In this document: positions 17,843-26,660 of the stretch, one piece after another
Layout of the letters: each line of letters starts with the position of its first letter
How positions within the stretch are numbered: the stretch's first letter is position 1
Origin: Aliamphritea hakodatensis
Lineage (GTDB): Bacteria; Pseudomonadota; Gammaproteobacteria; Pseudomonadales; Balneatricaceae
DNA length: 64,000 bases
Assembly (NCBI RefSeq): GCF_024347195.1
Contig: NZ_AP025281.1
Coordinates: forward strand, 4,588,001 to 4,652,000
Direction: 5' to 3'
Position numbers and translations under genes: made by a program
Notes under the pieces: model-generated
What the model saw: only the letters and a program-made list of their open reading frames with translations
Told to the model about the DNA's origin: nothing
The model's database searches: none

Positions 17843-19545
17843 TTCTGTTCCTGCAGAGGCGGCTCAAGCAACTGTGCAATAACCGCCGGTGATTCAGGGG
17901 TGCTGAAGTAATACCCCTGAATTTCATCACACCCCCTTTCCTGCAGGAAAAGTAACTGTTCTTTCGTTTCAACACCTTCAGCAATCACGGCAATATTCAG
18001 GTTATTTGCCATACCGATAATCGCCGTCACAATCTCAGAATCACTTTTGCCGTTAAACAAAGCCTGCACAAAAGAGCGGTCAATCTTCAGTTTATCCACA
18101 TCAAACATCTTCAGATAATTCAGTGACGAATATCCGGTGCCAAAATCATCAATGGCCAGACACACCCCGTGCTCACGAATACTGTTCAGCATCTCAGTTG
18201 CTTTATCCACATTATCGATCAGCGATGTTTCCGTCAGTTCAAGTTCTATCCGGTCAGCTGCCACGCCAGTTGACTGGATGATTCCCAGTATTTCTTCATC
18301 AAGACGGCCCAGCTTAAACTGCTTACCTGAAATATTCACCGCCATCTTTAGATTCTGATCAAACCGCTGGTGCCAGTCTTTTAACTGCATACAGGCAGTC
18401 GTAAATACCCAGCGTGTTAATACCGAGATCAGACCGGCATTTTCAGCAATCGGAATAAAAACTGCCGGTGAAATCCAGCCCCGCAACGGATGGTACCAGC
18501 GTAACAAAACTTCAAATCCGGTTATCCTGTGATCCTGTACACATACCTGTGGCTGATACACAACCGTCAGCTCCCGGTTATCCAGCGCTTTACGCAAATC
18601 CCGCTCAAGCAGCAGATGCTCCTGCAGTACCTTGCCCATCTGATCGGTATAAAACATGAAACTGTTACGGCCGCTTTCTTTTGCTTTATACATGGCAATA
18701 TCAGCGTGCTGAAGCAGTGACTCTGCATTTTCACCATCCATGGGGAAAACACTGACCCCTATACTTGCGCTGACGTGCACAGCAGGCTCTCCGGTAATAT
18801 CAAAAGGCTGCTCCAGTGCGTCAACCATTTTTCCGGCCACCCGGGCCAAATGCTCAACTGCCTGAATATCTGAGAACACAACCACAAACTCATCACCGGA
18901 AATCCGGGCAACCGTATCAGACTGCCTGACCTGCTGCCTGAGCGTTTCTGCCACCGCATTCAGCACCCGGTCCCCGGCCCTGTGTCCCAGACTGTCATTT
19001 ACCCGTTTAAAATGATCCAGATCGATAAACATAACCGCCAGCATGGCTTTGTCACGACGGGCCTTTTCTATTGCCTGCCCTAAGCGGTCATATAACAGCA
19101 CTCTGTTAGCCAGCCCTGTCAGAGCATCATAGTGCGCCATGTGATGAAGTCGCTTGCGGGAATTGTCGTATGCACTGATATCCGAAAAAACACCGGCATA
19201 GTGACTCACGGCCCCGTCATCATCGCGTATCACATTGATATTCAGCCACTCAGGATAAACTTCTCCGTCTTTCCGGCGGTTCCAGATCTCCCCCTGCCAT
19301 TGCCCGGTATCGAGTATTGAATGCCACATAGCTTCATAAAAATGCATGTCATGCCGCTCAGAACTCAGCAGTCGCGGGGTCTGACCGATCGCCTCAGCAG
19401 GAGAGTAACCGGTTGTATCTACAAATGATTTATTTACCTGAATAATCCGCAGATTGCTGTCAGTCACCATCACCGACATCGGTGTTTCAGCAATCAGCCG
19501 TTTACAGATTTCCGGTTCAAACACGGCATCAGAACAGTTCATCAT
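17839..19545 (-). CDS. PAS-GGDEF-EAL cyclic di-GMP protein
   Basis: This is 568 residues, cytoplasmic, with no membrane segment. Order: PAS sensor domain (~10-130, with NKSFVDTTGYSPAEAIG), GGDEF domain (~135-300) and EAL domain (~310-560). The diguanylate cyclase signature reads SGDEF (~215) rather than GGDEF. The phosphodiesterase signature reads EVL in FEVLLRW (~344) rather than EAL. The EAL metal/active-site motifs (NISGKQF, ELTETSL, DDFGTGYSSL, KIDRSFV, AEGVE) are intact, so phosphodiesterase activity remains likely, while cyclase activity is uncertain. The start may be Met1 or Met2. It probably senses a small ligand or redox state through PAS. Confidence 0.93.
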   Translation of the reverse strand: MMNCSDAVFEPEICKRLIAETPMSVMVTDSNLRIIQVNKSFVDTTGYSPAEAIGQTPRLLSSERHDMHFYEAMWHSILDTGQWQGEIWNRRKDGEVYPEWLNINVIRDDDGAVSHYAGVFSDISAYDNSRKRLHHMAHYDALTGLANRVLLYDRLGQAIEKARRDKAMLAVMFIDLDHFKRVNDSLGHRAGDRVLNAVAETLRQQVRQSDTVARISGDEFVVVFSDIQAVEHLARVAGKMVDALEQPFDITGEPAVHVSASIGVSVFPMDGENAESLLQHADIAMYKAKESGRNSFMFYTDQMGKVLQEHLLLERDLRKALDNRELTVVYQPQVCVQDHRITGFEVLLRWYHPLRGWISPAVFIPIAENAGLISVLTRWVFTTACMQLKDWHQRFDQNLKMAVNISGKQFKLGRLDEEILGIIQSTGVAADRIELELTETSLIDNVDKATEMLNSIREHGVCLAIDDFGTGYSSLNYLKMFDVDKLKIDRSFVQALFNGKSDSEIVTAIIGMANNLNIAVIAEGVETKEQLLFLQERGCDEIQGYYFSTPESPAVIAQLLEPPLQEQN

Positions 19546-19898
19546 CTAAATCAGACACTCCGGTCAGCACACAGGGGTGCACTTTCATAATCACACCTGA
19601 AAATATTTTCCGTAAAACACAGGGCTCTCATATTGCCCGGCCGGTCAAAGTATTGTTCAGAATCGTCCTTCTGTGTTCATTCTGCGCCAGTAAAAAGGCA
19701 ACTTCTTTGCGGTATGTCAATCCGGAGCGTCGCACTTTCCGAAACCACTGGAAAGTTGTCTAAACACTTGTTCATAATGTACGTTTTTTGCACAAAACAG
19801 CCGTTTATATGAACAGATAACGTCATTTTCAATACAACTTCAGACTGTCAACATGGGTAGCCAAACGCTTTAAACTGAGTATCCGGAGTGATACAAAT
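19546..19898. other. Intergenic region between divergent c-di-GMP and HDOD genes
   Basis: About 350 bp without a gene. It holds an inverted repeat, ACTTTCC-N9-GGAAAGT (19734-19756), that could be an operator for either divergent gene. Confidence 0.5.
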
Positions 19899-20774
19899 GT
19901 GCTTCAGTCCAGAAGTAGCAGAGCGATCCGCTCCCATATGAAAAGAAAGATCCCCATCAGCCTTCCCCCCCGCCCGGAAGCACTTGTAACAATCGCCAAA
20001 GCACTTAAATCTGATGATGTGGATCTTGAGCATGTATATCGGGTATTGCGCTCTGATGTAGCTTTGTTTTCGTCAGTGATATCGACAGTTAACAGCCCTG
20101 CAATAGGCCCCGCAACGAAGATCAAATCGATTGAGCACGCCGTCAATATGCTCGGGCTCAAAAAAGTATATTCCGTGGTGCAGATAGCCGCTCTGAAAAA
20201 CAGTTTTCCGGCCCATATTCGCCTGGAGCGTTTCTGGGATACTGCCACAGAAGTTGCACAGATCGCGGTGATGCTCGCCCGCCGCTATAAGATGATCACA
20301 ACTGACGACGCCTACACTCTGGGTATGTTGCATGATTGCGGCATCCCCCTGATGCTGACCTATAAGAATGACTTTCTCGACGTGATGCGTAAGCTCAATG
20401 GCAGTGACCTGCAGGACATCCATAAAGCGCAGCTGCGGCTCTACAGTGTCAGTCATTTTCAGGTGGGGGCCGCGCTGGCCCGCAACTGGTTTATCCCGGA
20501 AGATACCCATTTGGCCATCGCCGGGCAGGCTAATTATCTGGATGTGCTCAAACAGAAAAATGACGAGCACGAAGATATGCGCAAACAATTGTGCACATTA
20601 TTACTGGCCAAAGAAATCAGTGCCGCTTACCGCACGTACTGGCGCCTTAACGACACGGAAGAGACCTTGTTTGAGCTCAAACCGGTACTGGCGTTTCTCG
20701 GCCTGTGTGATCTGGACTTCCTGGATCTCAAAGAAGAAATTGTACCCCTGCTGGATGAACTGGCCGCCTGCTGA
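19899..20774 (+). CDS. HDOD-domain regulatory protein
   Basis: This is 291 residues from a GTG start preceded by CGGAG at ~10 bp. The HDOD domain (~20-220) shows the usual pattern: LPPRPEALVTIAKALKSDDVDLEHVYRVLRSDVALFSSVISTVNSP, IEHAVNMLGLKKV, then LHDCGIPLML and HFQVGAALARNW. The HD pair is kept in MLHDCG. HDOD proteins are thought to be non-catalytic HD-like signalling adaptors, often linked to stress, motility or c-di-GMP networks. The ~70-residue C-terminal part is not recognised. It is divergent from the PAS-GGDEF-EAL gene. Confidence 0.85.
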   Translation: MLQSRSSRAIRSHMKRKIPISLPPRPEALVTIAKALKSDDVDLEHVYRVLRSDVALFSSVISTVNSPAIGPATKIKSIEHAVNMLGLKKVYSVVQIAALKNSFPAHIRLERFWDTATEVAQIAVMLARRYKMITTDDAYTLGMLHDCGIPLMLTYKNDFLDVMRKLNGSDLQDIHKAQLRLYSVSHFQVGAALARNWFIPEDTHLAIAGQANYLDVLKQKNDEHEDMRKQLCTLLLAKEISAAYRTYWRLNDTEETLFELKPVLAFLGLCDLDFLDLKEEIVPLLDELAAC

Positions 20775-20789
20775 TATCTGGCGCACAAA

Positions 20790-20820
20790 CAAAAAAAACC
20801 CGCCAGAGGCGGGTTTTTTT
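20790..20820. terminator. Bidirectional terminator between the HDOD gene and fusA2
   Basis: The hairpin AACCCGCC/GGCGGGTT is flanked by A8 and T7 and lies between convergent genes. Confidence 0.9.
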
Positions 20821-20834
20821 AAGCTTACTCAGAA

Positions 20835-22922
20835 TTACTTCTTAGCAGCTTTCTTTTCTTTTTCTGCTTCGATCACTGCTTCAGCAACAGAGTTCGGGCA
20901 AGGCATGTAGTGAGAGAACTCCATAGAGAACTGACCACGGCCTGAAGTGATAGTACGCAGGTGACCGATGTAACCGAACATCTCAGCCAGAGGTACGTCT
21001 GCCTTGATGCGTACGCCAGTTGCACCAGCTTCCTGATCCTTGATCATACCGCGACGACGGTTCAGGTCACCGATAACGTCACCAACGTGATCGTCCGGAG
21101 TGAATACGTCAACCTTCATGATCGGTTCAATCAGCTGAGGACCGGCCTTAGGCATAGACTGACGGAACGCGCCTTTAGCAGCAATTTCGAATGCTACAGC
21201 AGAGGAGTCAACCGCGTGGAAACCACCATCGTACAGTTCGATCTCAACGTCCAGTACAGGGAAGCCAGCCAGAGGACCTTCTTCCATCATGCCCTTGAAA
21301 CCCTTCTCGATTGCAGGGAAGAATTCCTTAGGAACGTTACCACCAACAACGACAGAGCTGAATGTGAAGCCAGTACCGACTTCACCTGGCTTGATACGGT
21401 AATCGATCTTACCAAACTGACCAGAACCACCAGACTGCTTCTTGTGCGTGTAGCTGTCTTCGATTGCCTGAGTGATAGTCTCACGGTAAGCAACCTGTGG
21501 CTGACCAACTTCCAGTTCAACACCGTAAGTACGCTTCAGGATGTCTACTTTGATATCCAGGTGCAATTCGCCCATACCTTTCAGGATGGTTTCACCGGAA
21601 TCTTCGTCAGTTTCAACAACGAAAGTCGGATCTTCTGCAACCATCTTACCGATCGCAACACCCATCTTCTCAGTAGAGCCCTTATCTTTTGGAGATACAG
21701 CAATAGAGATTACCGGCTCAGGGAAGATCATAGGTTCCAGAGTACATTCGTGCTTAGGATCACACAGCGTGTGACCAGTCTGAACGTTCTTCATACCGAC
21801 AACCGCCAGGATGTCACCAGCCTGAGCACTTGTAAGTTCAGTACGCTCATCGGCGTGCATCTCAACCATACGGCCGATACGCTCAGTTTTACCAGTGAAA
21901 GAGTTAAGGATGGTATCACCCTTGTTCAGTACACCAGAGTAAATACGGATAAAGGTCAGGGCGCCAAAACGGTCATCCATGATTTTGAATGCCAGTGCAC
22001 GCAGAGGCTCATCTACAGATACAGTCGCAACTTCACCAGTAGGCTCACCAACTTCATCAGTCAGAGGCTGAGCATCAACTTCAGTCGGGCTTGGCAGGTA
22101 ATCAACAACAGCATCCAGTACCAGTTGAACACCTTTGTTCTTGAACGCAGAACCACAGTAAGTTGGGAAGAAGTCCAGCGCGATAGTACCCTTACGGATG
22201 CAACGCTTGATGTCTTCGATAGCTGGCTCTTCGCCATCCATGTAAGCCATCATCAGATCGTCGTCCTGCTCTACAGCAGTCTCGATCAGCTTCTCACGGT
22301 ACATCTCAACGTCATCAACCATGTCCGCTGGGATATCAACGATTTCGAAGTTTTCTGGCTTGCCAGAGTCATCCCATACGAATGCAGTACGTGTCAGCAG
22401 ATCAACCAGACCTACGAAGTTTTCTTCGATACCGATTGGCAGCGTCATAACCAGTGGGTTTGCACCCAGTACGTTTTCAACCTGATCAACAACGCGCAGG
22501 AAGTCTGCACCCATGCGGTCCAGCTTGTTTACGAAGATGATACGGGCAACTTCAGATTCGTTCGCATAGCGCCAGTTAGTCTCAGACTGAGGCTCAACAC
22601 CACCGGAACCACAGAATACACCAACACCACCATCCAGTACTTTCAGGGAACGGTATACTTCAACGGTGAAGTCAACGTGACCCGGAGTATCGATGATGTT
22701 GAAACGGTGGTCTTTCCAGTAACAGGTAGTCGCTGCTGACTGGATGGTAATACCACGCTCAGCTTCCTGCTCCATGAAGTCGGTGGTAGATTCACCGTCG
22801 TGTACTTCACCAGTCTTGTGGATCTTACCGGTCAGTTTCAGGATACGTTCAGTCGTGGTAGTTTTACCCGCGTCTACGTGGGCGAAAATACCGATATTAC
22901 GATAGTGTGATAAGTCTGCCAT
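20835..22922 (-). CDS. fusA2: Elongation factor G, second type (FusA2)
   Basis: EF-G is the GTPase that moves tRNA and mRNA through the ribosome. The 695-residue protein has all five domains, with AHVDAGKTTTTE (G1), DTPGHVDFT (G3) and NKLDRMGAD (G4). It differs from the main EF-G of the str operon (ILKLTGKIHKTGEVHDGE instead of ILFYTGVNHKIGEVHDGA; GVFCGSGGVEPQSE) and matches the stand-alone FusA2 type of marine gammaproteobacteria. No rpsL, rpsG or tuf gene is adjacent. The start chosen is the ATG at 22922; a TTG 12 bp further upstream is less likely. A 592-codon antisense open frame reflects strongly biased codon use, which suggests high expression. Confidence 0.93.
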   Translation of the reverse strand: MADLSHYRNIGIFAHVDAGKTTTTERILKLTGKIHKTGEVHDGESTTDFMEQEAERGITIQSAATTCYWKDHRFNIIDTPGHVDFTVEVYRSLKVLDGGVGVFCGSGGVEPQSETNWRYANESEVARIIFVNKLDRMGADFLRVVDQVENVLGANPLVMTLPIGIEENFVGLVDLLTRTAFVWDDSGKPENFEIVDIPADMVDDVEMYREKLIETAVEQDDDLMMAYMDGEEPAIEDIKRCIRKGTIALDFFPTYCGSAFKNKGVQLVLDAVVDYLPSPTEVDAQPLTDEVGEPTGEVATVSVDEPLRALAFKIMDDRFGALTFIRIYSGVLNKGDTILNSFTGKTERIGRMVEMHADERTELTSAQAGDILAVVGMKNVQTGHTLCDPKHECTLEPMIFPEPVISIAVSPKDKGSTEKMGVAIGKMVAEDPTFVVETDEDSGETILKGMGELHLDIKVDILKRTYGVELEVGQPQVAYRETITQAIEDSYTHKKQSGGSGQFGKIDYRIKPGEVGTGFTFSSVVVGGNVPKEFFPAIEKGFKGMMEEGPLAGFPVLDVEIELYDGGFHAVDSSAVAFEIAAKGAFRQSMPKAGPQLIEPIMKVDVFTPDDHVGDVIGDLNRRRGMIKDQEAGATGVRIKADVPLAEMFGYIGHLRTITSGRGQFSMEFSHYMPCPNSVAEAVIEAEKEKKAAKK

Positions 22923-22960
22923 TGCTTCACTCAATTCTATGTGGGCGTAAATTGCGCGAC

Positions 22961-22966
22961 ATTATA
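22961..22966 (-). promoter_or_regulatory. -10 box of fusA2 promoter
   Basis: TATAAT on the minus strand, 38 bp before the ATG, is followed by GTCGCGC. The -35 region is weak (around ATCCAA). Confidence 0.5.
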
Positions 22967-23170
22967 CAGAATTTTGCGTCTATTTGGATAAGTTTTAAGC
23001 AGGACACAAGGTTTTTTTCAAAAAAAACTCATATAGTCCGCCCATAGGCAGCAAAAAACATGAAAACGGTGCAGCTTCACCGAAAGATACGTGAATTTCG
23101 CTGCTATTTATCCACCAAAAAGTGTTTATTTTTCCAAAAGGTAAAACACCTGACCCATGCCTCTTTCCAT

Positions 23171-23195
23171 AAAAAAAGGCAGTTAAAAACTGCCT
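23171..23195 (-). terminator. Terminator after prpE
   Basis: The hairpin AGGCAGT/ACTGCCT is followed on the minus strand by T7. It lies 30 bp past the prpE stop. Confidence 0.8.
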
Positions 23196-23224
23196 AAATT
23201 CCGGTCGGTGAGGCTGCCGAAATA

Positions 23225-25117
23225 CTACCCTGAAATCAACCCACGACGGGCCATAATCGTCTCAATTTCAGGTAAACTTGCAGGGTCATCAATGGTTGAT
23301 GGAATGGAGTAATCCTGTTTATCGGCTATCTGGCGTAACAACTTACGTAAAATCTTACCTGAACGGGTCTTTGGTAACCGCTGAACTACAACCGCTTTTT
23401 TAAAGCAGGCCACGGCCCCTATCTGTTTACGAACCATCGCAATCAACTCAGCTTCCAGTTCAGCTTCATCAACTTCAACACCATTCTTCAGCAACACAAG
23501 ACCGATTGGCTGCTGCCCTTTAAGACTGTCGTTGATACCAATCACGGCACACTCTGCCACCGCAGGATGACCCGCCACAACTTCTTCCATCTCGCCGGTC
23601 GATAAACGGTGACCGGCAACATTTATTACATCATCGGTACGGCCCATAATGAAAATATATCCATCTTCATCTTTATAGCCGCCGTCTCCGGAACTGTAAT
23701 AACCGGGATATTCAGACAAATAACCTTCACTGAAGCGGTTAAAATCCCCCCATACCGTCGGCAGGCAACTTGGCGGTAACGGTAATTTCAGTGCGATACT
23801 GCCCTGCTCCCCTCTGGGCAACTCGTTACCCTCAGCATCCAGTATCTGCACGTTAAAGCCTGGAACCGGAACCGTGGACGAGCCAGCTTTAGGCGGAAGG
23901 TGCTCAATGCCCGTCAGGTTGCCGCAGATTGCCCAGCCCGTTTCAGTTTGCCACCAGTGATCAATAACAGGCTTACCCAGTGTACTGGTTGTCCACTCAT
24001 AGGTTGGCGGGTCAAGACGTTCACCTGCCATGAATACCGTTTCCAGCGCACTCAGATCATAAGCCGCCAGGCAGGCAGAGTCAGGGTCTTCTTTCTTAAT
24101 TGCCCGGAAAGCGGTGGGGGCAGCAAACAGTGCTTTTACTTTATACTCAGCACACACCCGCCAGAACGCACCGGCATCCGGTGTTTTTATCGGCTTGCCT
24201 TCAAACACCACCGTCGTACAGCCAGCCAGTAACGGCCCGTAAACAATGTACGAATGGCCTACCACCCAGCCGACATCAGACGCCGCCCAGAATACGTCTC
24301 CAGGCTCCATATTATAAATAGCCTTCATACTGTATTTGAGGGCAACCGCATGACCACCGTTATCACGCACAACCCCTTTTGGCTTACCCGTTGTGCCTGA
24401 AGTGTAAAGAATGTACAGGGGATCGGTTGCTTTAACGGATACGCACCCGGCGGGCTCAGCTGATTTCATTGCCTGATGCCAGTCTGTGTCACGGCCTTCC
24501 AGCATACTTGCTTCAGCCTGAGGACGTTGCAAAATTACACAGGCATCAGGTTTATGCCGGGAACGTTCAATCGCTTCATCAAGCAAAGGCTTGTACTGGA
24601 TAATCTTGTTAATCTCGATTCCGCAGGAACATGAAACGATCACCTTAGGCGTCGCATCTTCAATACGCACAGCAAGTTCTTTCGGTGCAAAGCCACCGAA
24701 TACGACGGAATGAATCGCCCCCAGACGGGCAATTGCCAGCATGGTAATGACAGCCTCCGCAACCATCGGCATATAAACCACGACCCGGTCACCCTTACCG
24801 ACGCCCTTATCGCGAAGAACGCCGGCAAACTTAGCAACCTCATCCCGTAACTCTGTATACGTGTATCGCTGCTTATGACCGGTAACCGGTGAATCAAAAA
24901 TCAGCGCAGCCTGCTCGCCACGGCCATTCTCAACATGATAGTCCAGCGCCAGATAAGATGTATTCAGCTCGCCATCTGCAAACCAGCGATCAATGCCGTT
25001 ACTGTCTTGGCTCAGGATGGTTTCCGGCTGCCGGTACCAGGCGATCTCAGCCGCTTTTTCAGCCCAGAAAAGTTCAGGTGTCTCAATGGATTTGGAATAC
25101 TCTGCAATATACGTCAT
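23225..25117 (-). CDS. prpE: Propionyl-CoA synthetase (PrpE)
   Basis: This 630-residue acyl-adenylate-forming enzyme makes propionyl-CoA from propionate, ATP and CoA. It shows the family's YTSGTTGKPKG (~239), SDVGWVVGHSYIVYGPLL (typical of PrpE and its close acetyl-CoA synthetase relatives), WWQTETGW, YYSSGDGGYKDEDGY and the C-terminal catalytic lysine region KTRSGKILRK. The start AEYSKSIETPELFWAE and the end STIDDPASL fit PrpE rather than Acs. The methylcitrate genes (prpB/C/D) are not in this window, so PrpE stands alone. Two palindromes upstream suggest its own regulation. Confidence 0.88.
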   Translation of the reverse strand: MTYIAEYSKSIETPELFWAEKAAEIAWYRQPETILSQDSNGIDRWFADGELNTSYLALDYHVENGRGEQAALIFDSPVTGHKQRYTYTELRDEVAKFAGVLRDKGVGKGDRVVVYMPMVAEAVITMLAIARLGAIHSVVFGGFAPKELAVRIEDATPKVIVSCSCGIEINKIIQYKPLLDEAIERSRHKPDACVILQRPQAEASMLEGRDTDWHQAMKSAEPAGCVSVKATDPLYILYTSGTTGKPKGVVRDNGGHAVALKYSMKAIYNMEPGDVFWAASDVGWVVGHSYIVYGPLLAGCTTVVFEGKPIKTPDAGAFWRVCAEYKVKALFAAPTAFRAIKKEDPDSACLAAYDLSALETVFMAGERLDPPTYEWTTSTLGKPVIDHWWQTETGWAICGNLTGIEHLPPKAGSSTVPVPGFNVQILDAEGNELPRGEQGSIALKLPLPPSCLPTVWGDFNRFSEGYLSEYPGYYSSGDGGYKDEDGYIFIMGRTDDVINVAGHRLSTGEMEEVVAGHPAVAECAVIGINDSLKGQQPIGLVLLKNGVEVDEAELEAELIAMVRKQIGAVACFKKAVVVQRLPKTRSGKILRKLLRQIADKQDYSIPSTIDDPASLPEIETIMARRGLISG

Positions 25118-25250
25118 GACAGCAGCCTCATTAGTTTTGTTATGGCCTGACAGTTTCTGGCTCAGGGAAACTGCTCGGTCAGGCTAAGGTATCTGTTTAA
25201 AAAACACTCTAACCGACTACGAACATAAAGGAACTAAGACATAAGGCTAA

Positions 25251-25262
25251 ATTGTCGACGAT
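25251..25262. promoter_or_regulatory. Operator candidate 1 upstream of prpE
   Basis: ATTGTCGACGAT differs by one base from the perfect palindrome at 25313-25324. Palindromes with this TTGTCGACAA core are typical of GntR-family regulators; a propionate regulator is an inference from prpE. Confidence 0.55.
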
Positions 25263-25312
25263 AATTTAAAAAAACATATAATAAACAGAACAAATCATTT
25301 ATAAACCAAAAA

Positions 25313-25324
25313 ATTGTCGACAAT
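25313..25324. promoter_or_regulatory. Operator candidate 2 upstream of prpE
   Basis: ATTGTCGACAAT is a perfect 12-bp palindrome whose centre lies 62 bp (about six helical turns) from the first site. Both lie between prpE and the terminator of the HisA-like gene, in AT-rich DNA. Confidence 0.6.
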
Positions 25325-25352
25325 ATAATCAAATCATCTAGCTTGCAGATAC

Positions 25353-25377
25353 AAAAAACGGGGCTTAAGCCCCGTTT
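25353..25377 (-). terminator. Terminator after the HisA-like gene
   Basis: The hairpin ACGGGGCTT/AAGCCCCGT is followed on the minus strand by T6. Confidence 0.85.
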
Positions 25378-25402
25378 CTATAGATCAAATAAATACTGAA
25401 AG

Positions 25403-26146
25403 CTACATCATTGCAGGATTAGGAACATCCTGAGATCCCACCCTGAGCGCGTCTTCAAGTGAAACCGCACCATTAAATAATGCTCTGCCGACAATAGCAC
25501 CGGCAATGTTAGGTAAAAGCTGCAGCCTGGAAATATCATCAAGGCTCTTAACAGTACCACTGGAAATTACTGGAATTCGCAGTTCACTGGCCATTTCTGT
25601 TGTCGTTGCCAGCGTCGCTTCGGCATGGTCAATATCGTAATTAATATCGGTATAAATCAGTGCACAGATACCTGAATCCTGTAAAGCATGACCAACCTCC
25701 ATGGGGGTAAAAGCGGTCGACTCACGCCAGCCATTGACCATAACGTGGTTATCTTTTGCATCAATGCTTGCAACCACCCGGCCTGGATAATGCGAGCAAA
25801 CTTCCTGCAGGAAATGGCGGTCCATAACCGCAGCAGTCCCCAGTACAATTCTTTTAGCCCCGTGATCAAACCACCATTGTGCAGATGTCATGGTGCGGAT
25901 ACCGCCGCCCACCTGAACGGGCACACCGGATTTTTCAATAATTTCGCAAATGACTTCGGCATTATGCTTGCCGCCCTGTACAACGCCATCTAAATCGACC
26001 AGGTGTAAATTTGTCGCACCCTGCTCTACAAACTTCAGTGCGGTTTCAACAGGATCAACATCATAATGGATCGGATCTTCTAAATGACCATGATGCAGAT
26101 TGACACACTTACCGTCCATTAACTCAATATCAGGAAAAATAATCAT
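25403..26146 (-). CDS. HisA-family (beta/alpha)8 isomerase paralogue, altered active site
   Basis: This 247-residue protein follows the HisA/HisF phosphoribosyl isomerase fold throughout: early MDGKCV, GATNLHLVDLDG, VQVGGGIRT, VLGTAAV, SIDAKD, GAIVGRALF. The phosphate-binding glycine loops are kept. Two positions differ from canonical HisA. The first catalytic acid, Asp in P-A-(L/I)-D-L, reads Glu8 in PDIELMDGK, and the TDIxRDG motif reads TDINYDI (166-172), losing the Arg and Gly. The second catalytic Asp (129, in SIDAKD) is kept. It is alone, not in a his operon. It is probably a paralogue with another substrate rather than the histidine-pathway enzyme, though HisA activity is not excluded. 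Confidence 0.75.
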   Translation of the reverse strand: MIIFPDIELMDGKCVNLHHGHLEDPIHYDVDPVETALKFVEQGATNLHLVDLDGVVQGGKHNAEVICEIIEKSGVPVQVGGGIRTMTSAQWWFDHGAKRIVLGTAAVMDRHFLQEVCSHYPGRVVASIDAKDNHVMVNGWRESTAFTPMEVGHALQDSGICALIYTDINYDIDHAEATLATTTEMASELRIPVISSGTVKSLDDISRLQLLPNIAGAIVGRALFNGAVSLEDALRVGSQDVPNPAMM

Positions 26147-26439
26147 TCCCTACCTCCACGTATGTTTACACTCAATAAAACATACTTAAGCATAGACACA
26201 AATTGGGAATTCCCCAGAAAAGCATGTCGGTAACAGGTCATTAAATGTAAAAAAAAGCAAAATAAATCAATAATTTCCATTTAAATCTAAATGAGATTAT
26301 TTCAATAACCACAGTTGATCAATAAACAGCCAGAACACAGACTGCATTTAGCAACCAGCAACGTCATACAATATCTCGCGAATTACTTACTGAGTAACCA
26401 TGATCAGGTGCCGGAGGATAGAAGCCTTTTTTGCAAACG
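26147..26439. other. AT-rich intergenic region, no gene seen
   Basis: This lies between the start of the HisA-like gene and the distal rRNA terminator. No reading frame or RNA gene is supported. Confidence 0.5.
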
Positions 26440-26466
26440 AAAAAAAAACCTGCTACAGCGTAGCAG
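26440..26466 (-). terminator. Distal rRNA-operon terminator (diverged copy)
   Basis: The stem CTGCTAC/GTAGCAG with loop AGC is followed on the minus strand by T9. It is a diverged copy of the proximal terminator at 26620-26650. Both are preceded (minus-strand sense) by the same TCTTAATTAGGTGC-type flank, and the stem bases changed in pairs, so the hairpin is kept. Confidence 0.75.
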
Positions 26467-26619
26467 CCAGTGTTCTTAAAGAGAGTCTTAATTAGGTGCA
26501 TTCGATGGAAGCTCTAACTGCAAGCTGTAGGTCGCCGGCCAACTCAAAGCCTCGCGTTGCTATAACTGACTCTTATCTTAAAGGGCGGCTATAGGCAGAA
26601 CGGCCACTTTCTACAGACG
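26467..26619. other. Spacer between tandem rRNA terminators
   Basis: This holds a second copy of the TCTTAATTAGGTGC flank (about 26487-26500), but what follows is not recognisable as 5S rRNA or a tRNA. No gene is seen. Confidence 0.5.
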
Positions 26620-26650
26620 AAAAAAAACCCGCTACAGCGTAGCGGGTTTT
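26620..26650 (-). terminator. Proximal rRNA-operon terminator
   Basis: The stem CCCGCTAC/GTAGCGGG is followed on the minus strand by T8. It begins about 10 bp after the 3' end of 5S rRNA. Confidence 0.9.
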
Positions 26651-26660
26651 CTTAATTAGG

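Noticed and set aside
20961..22739. 592-codon plus-strand open frame
   Set aside because: Exactly antisense to EF-G; no ribosome site and a composition (many Phe, Asn, Val, Arg, Thr) typical of a shadow of biased codons.
26487..26600. Possible decayed second 5S rRNA between the two rRNA terminators
   Set aside because: Only the 3' flank is shared; the body shows no 5S or tRNA features by eye.
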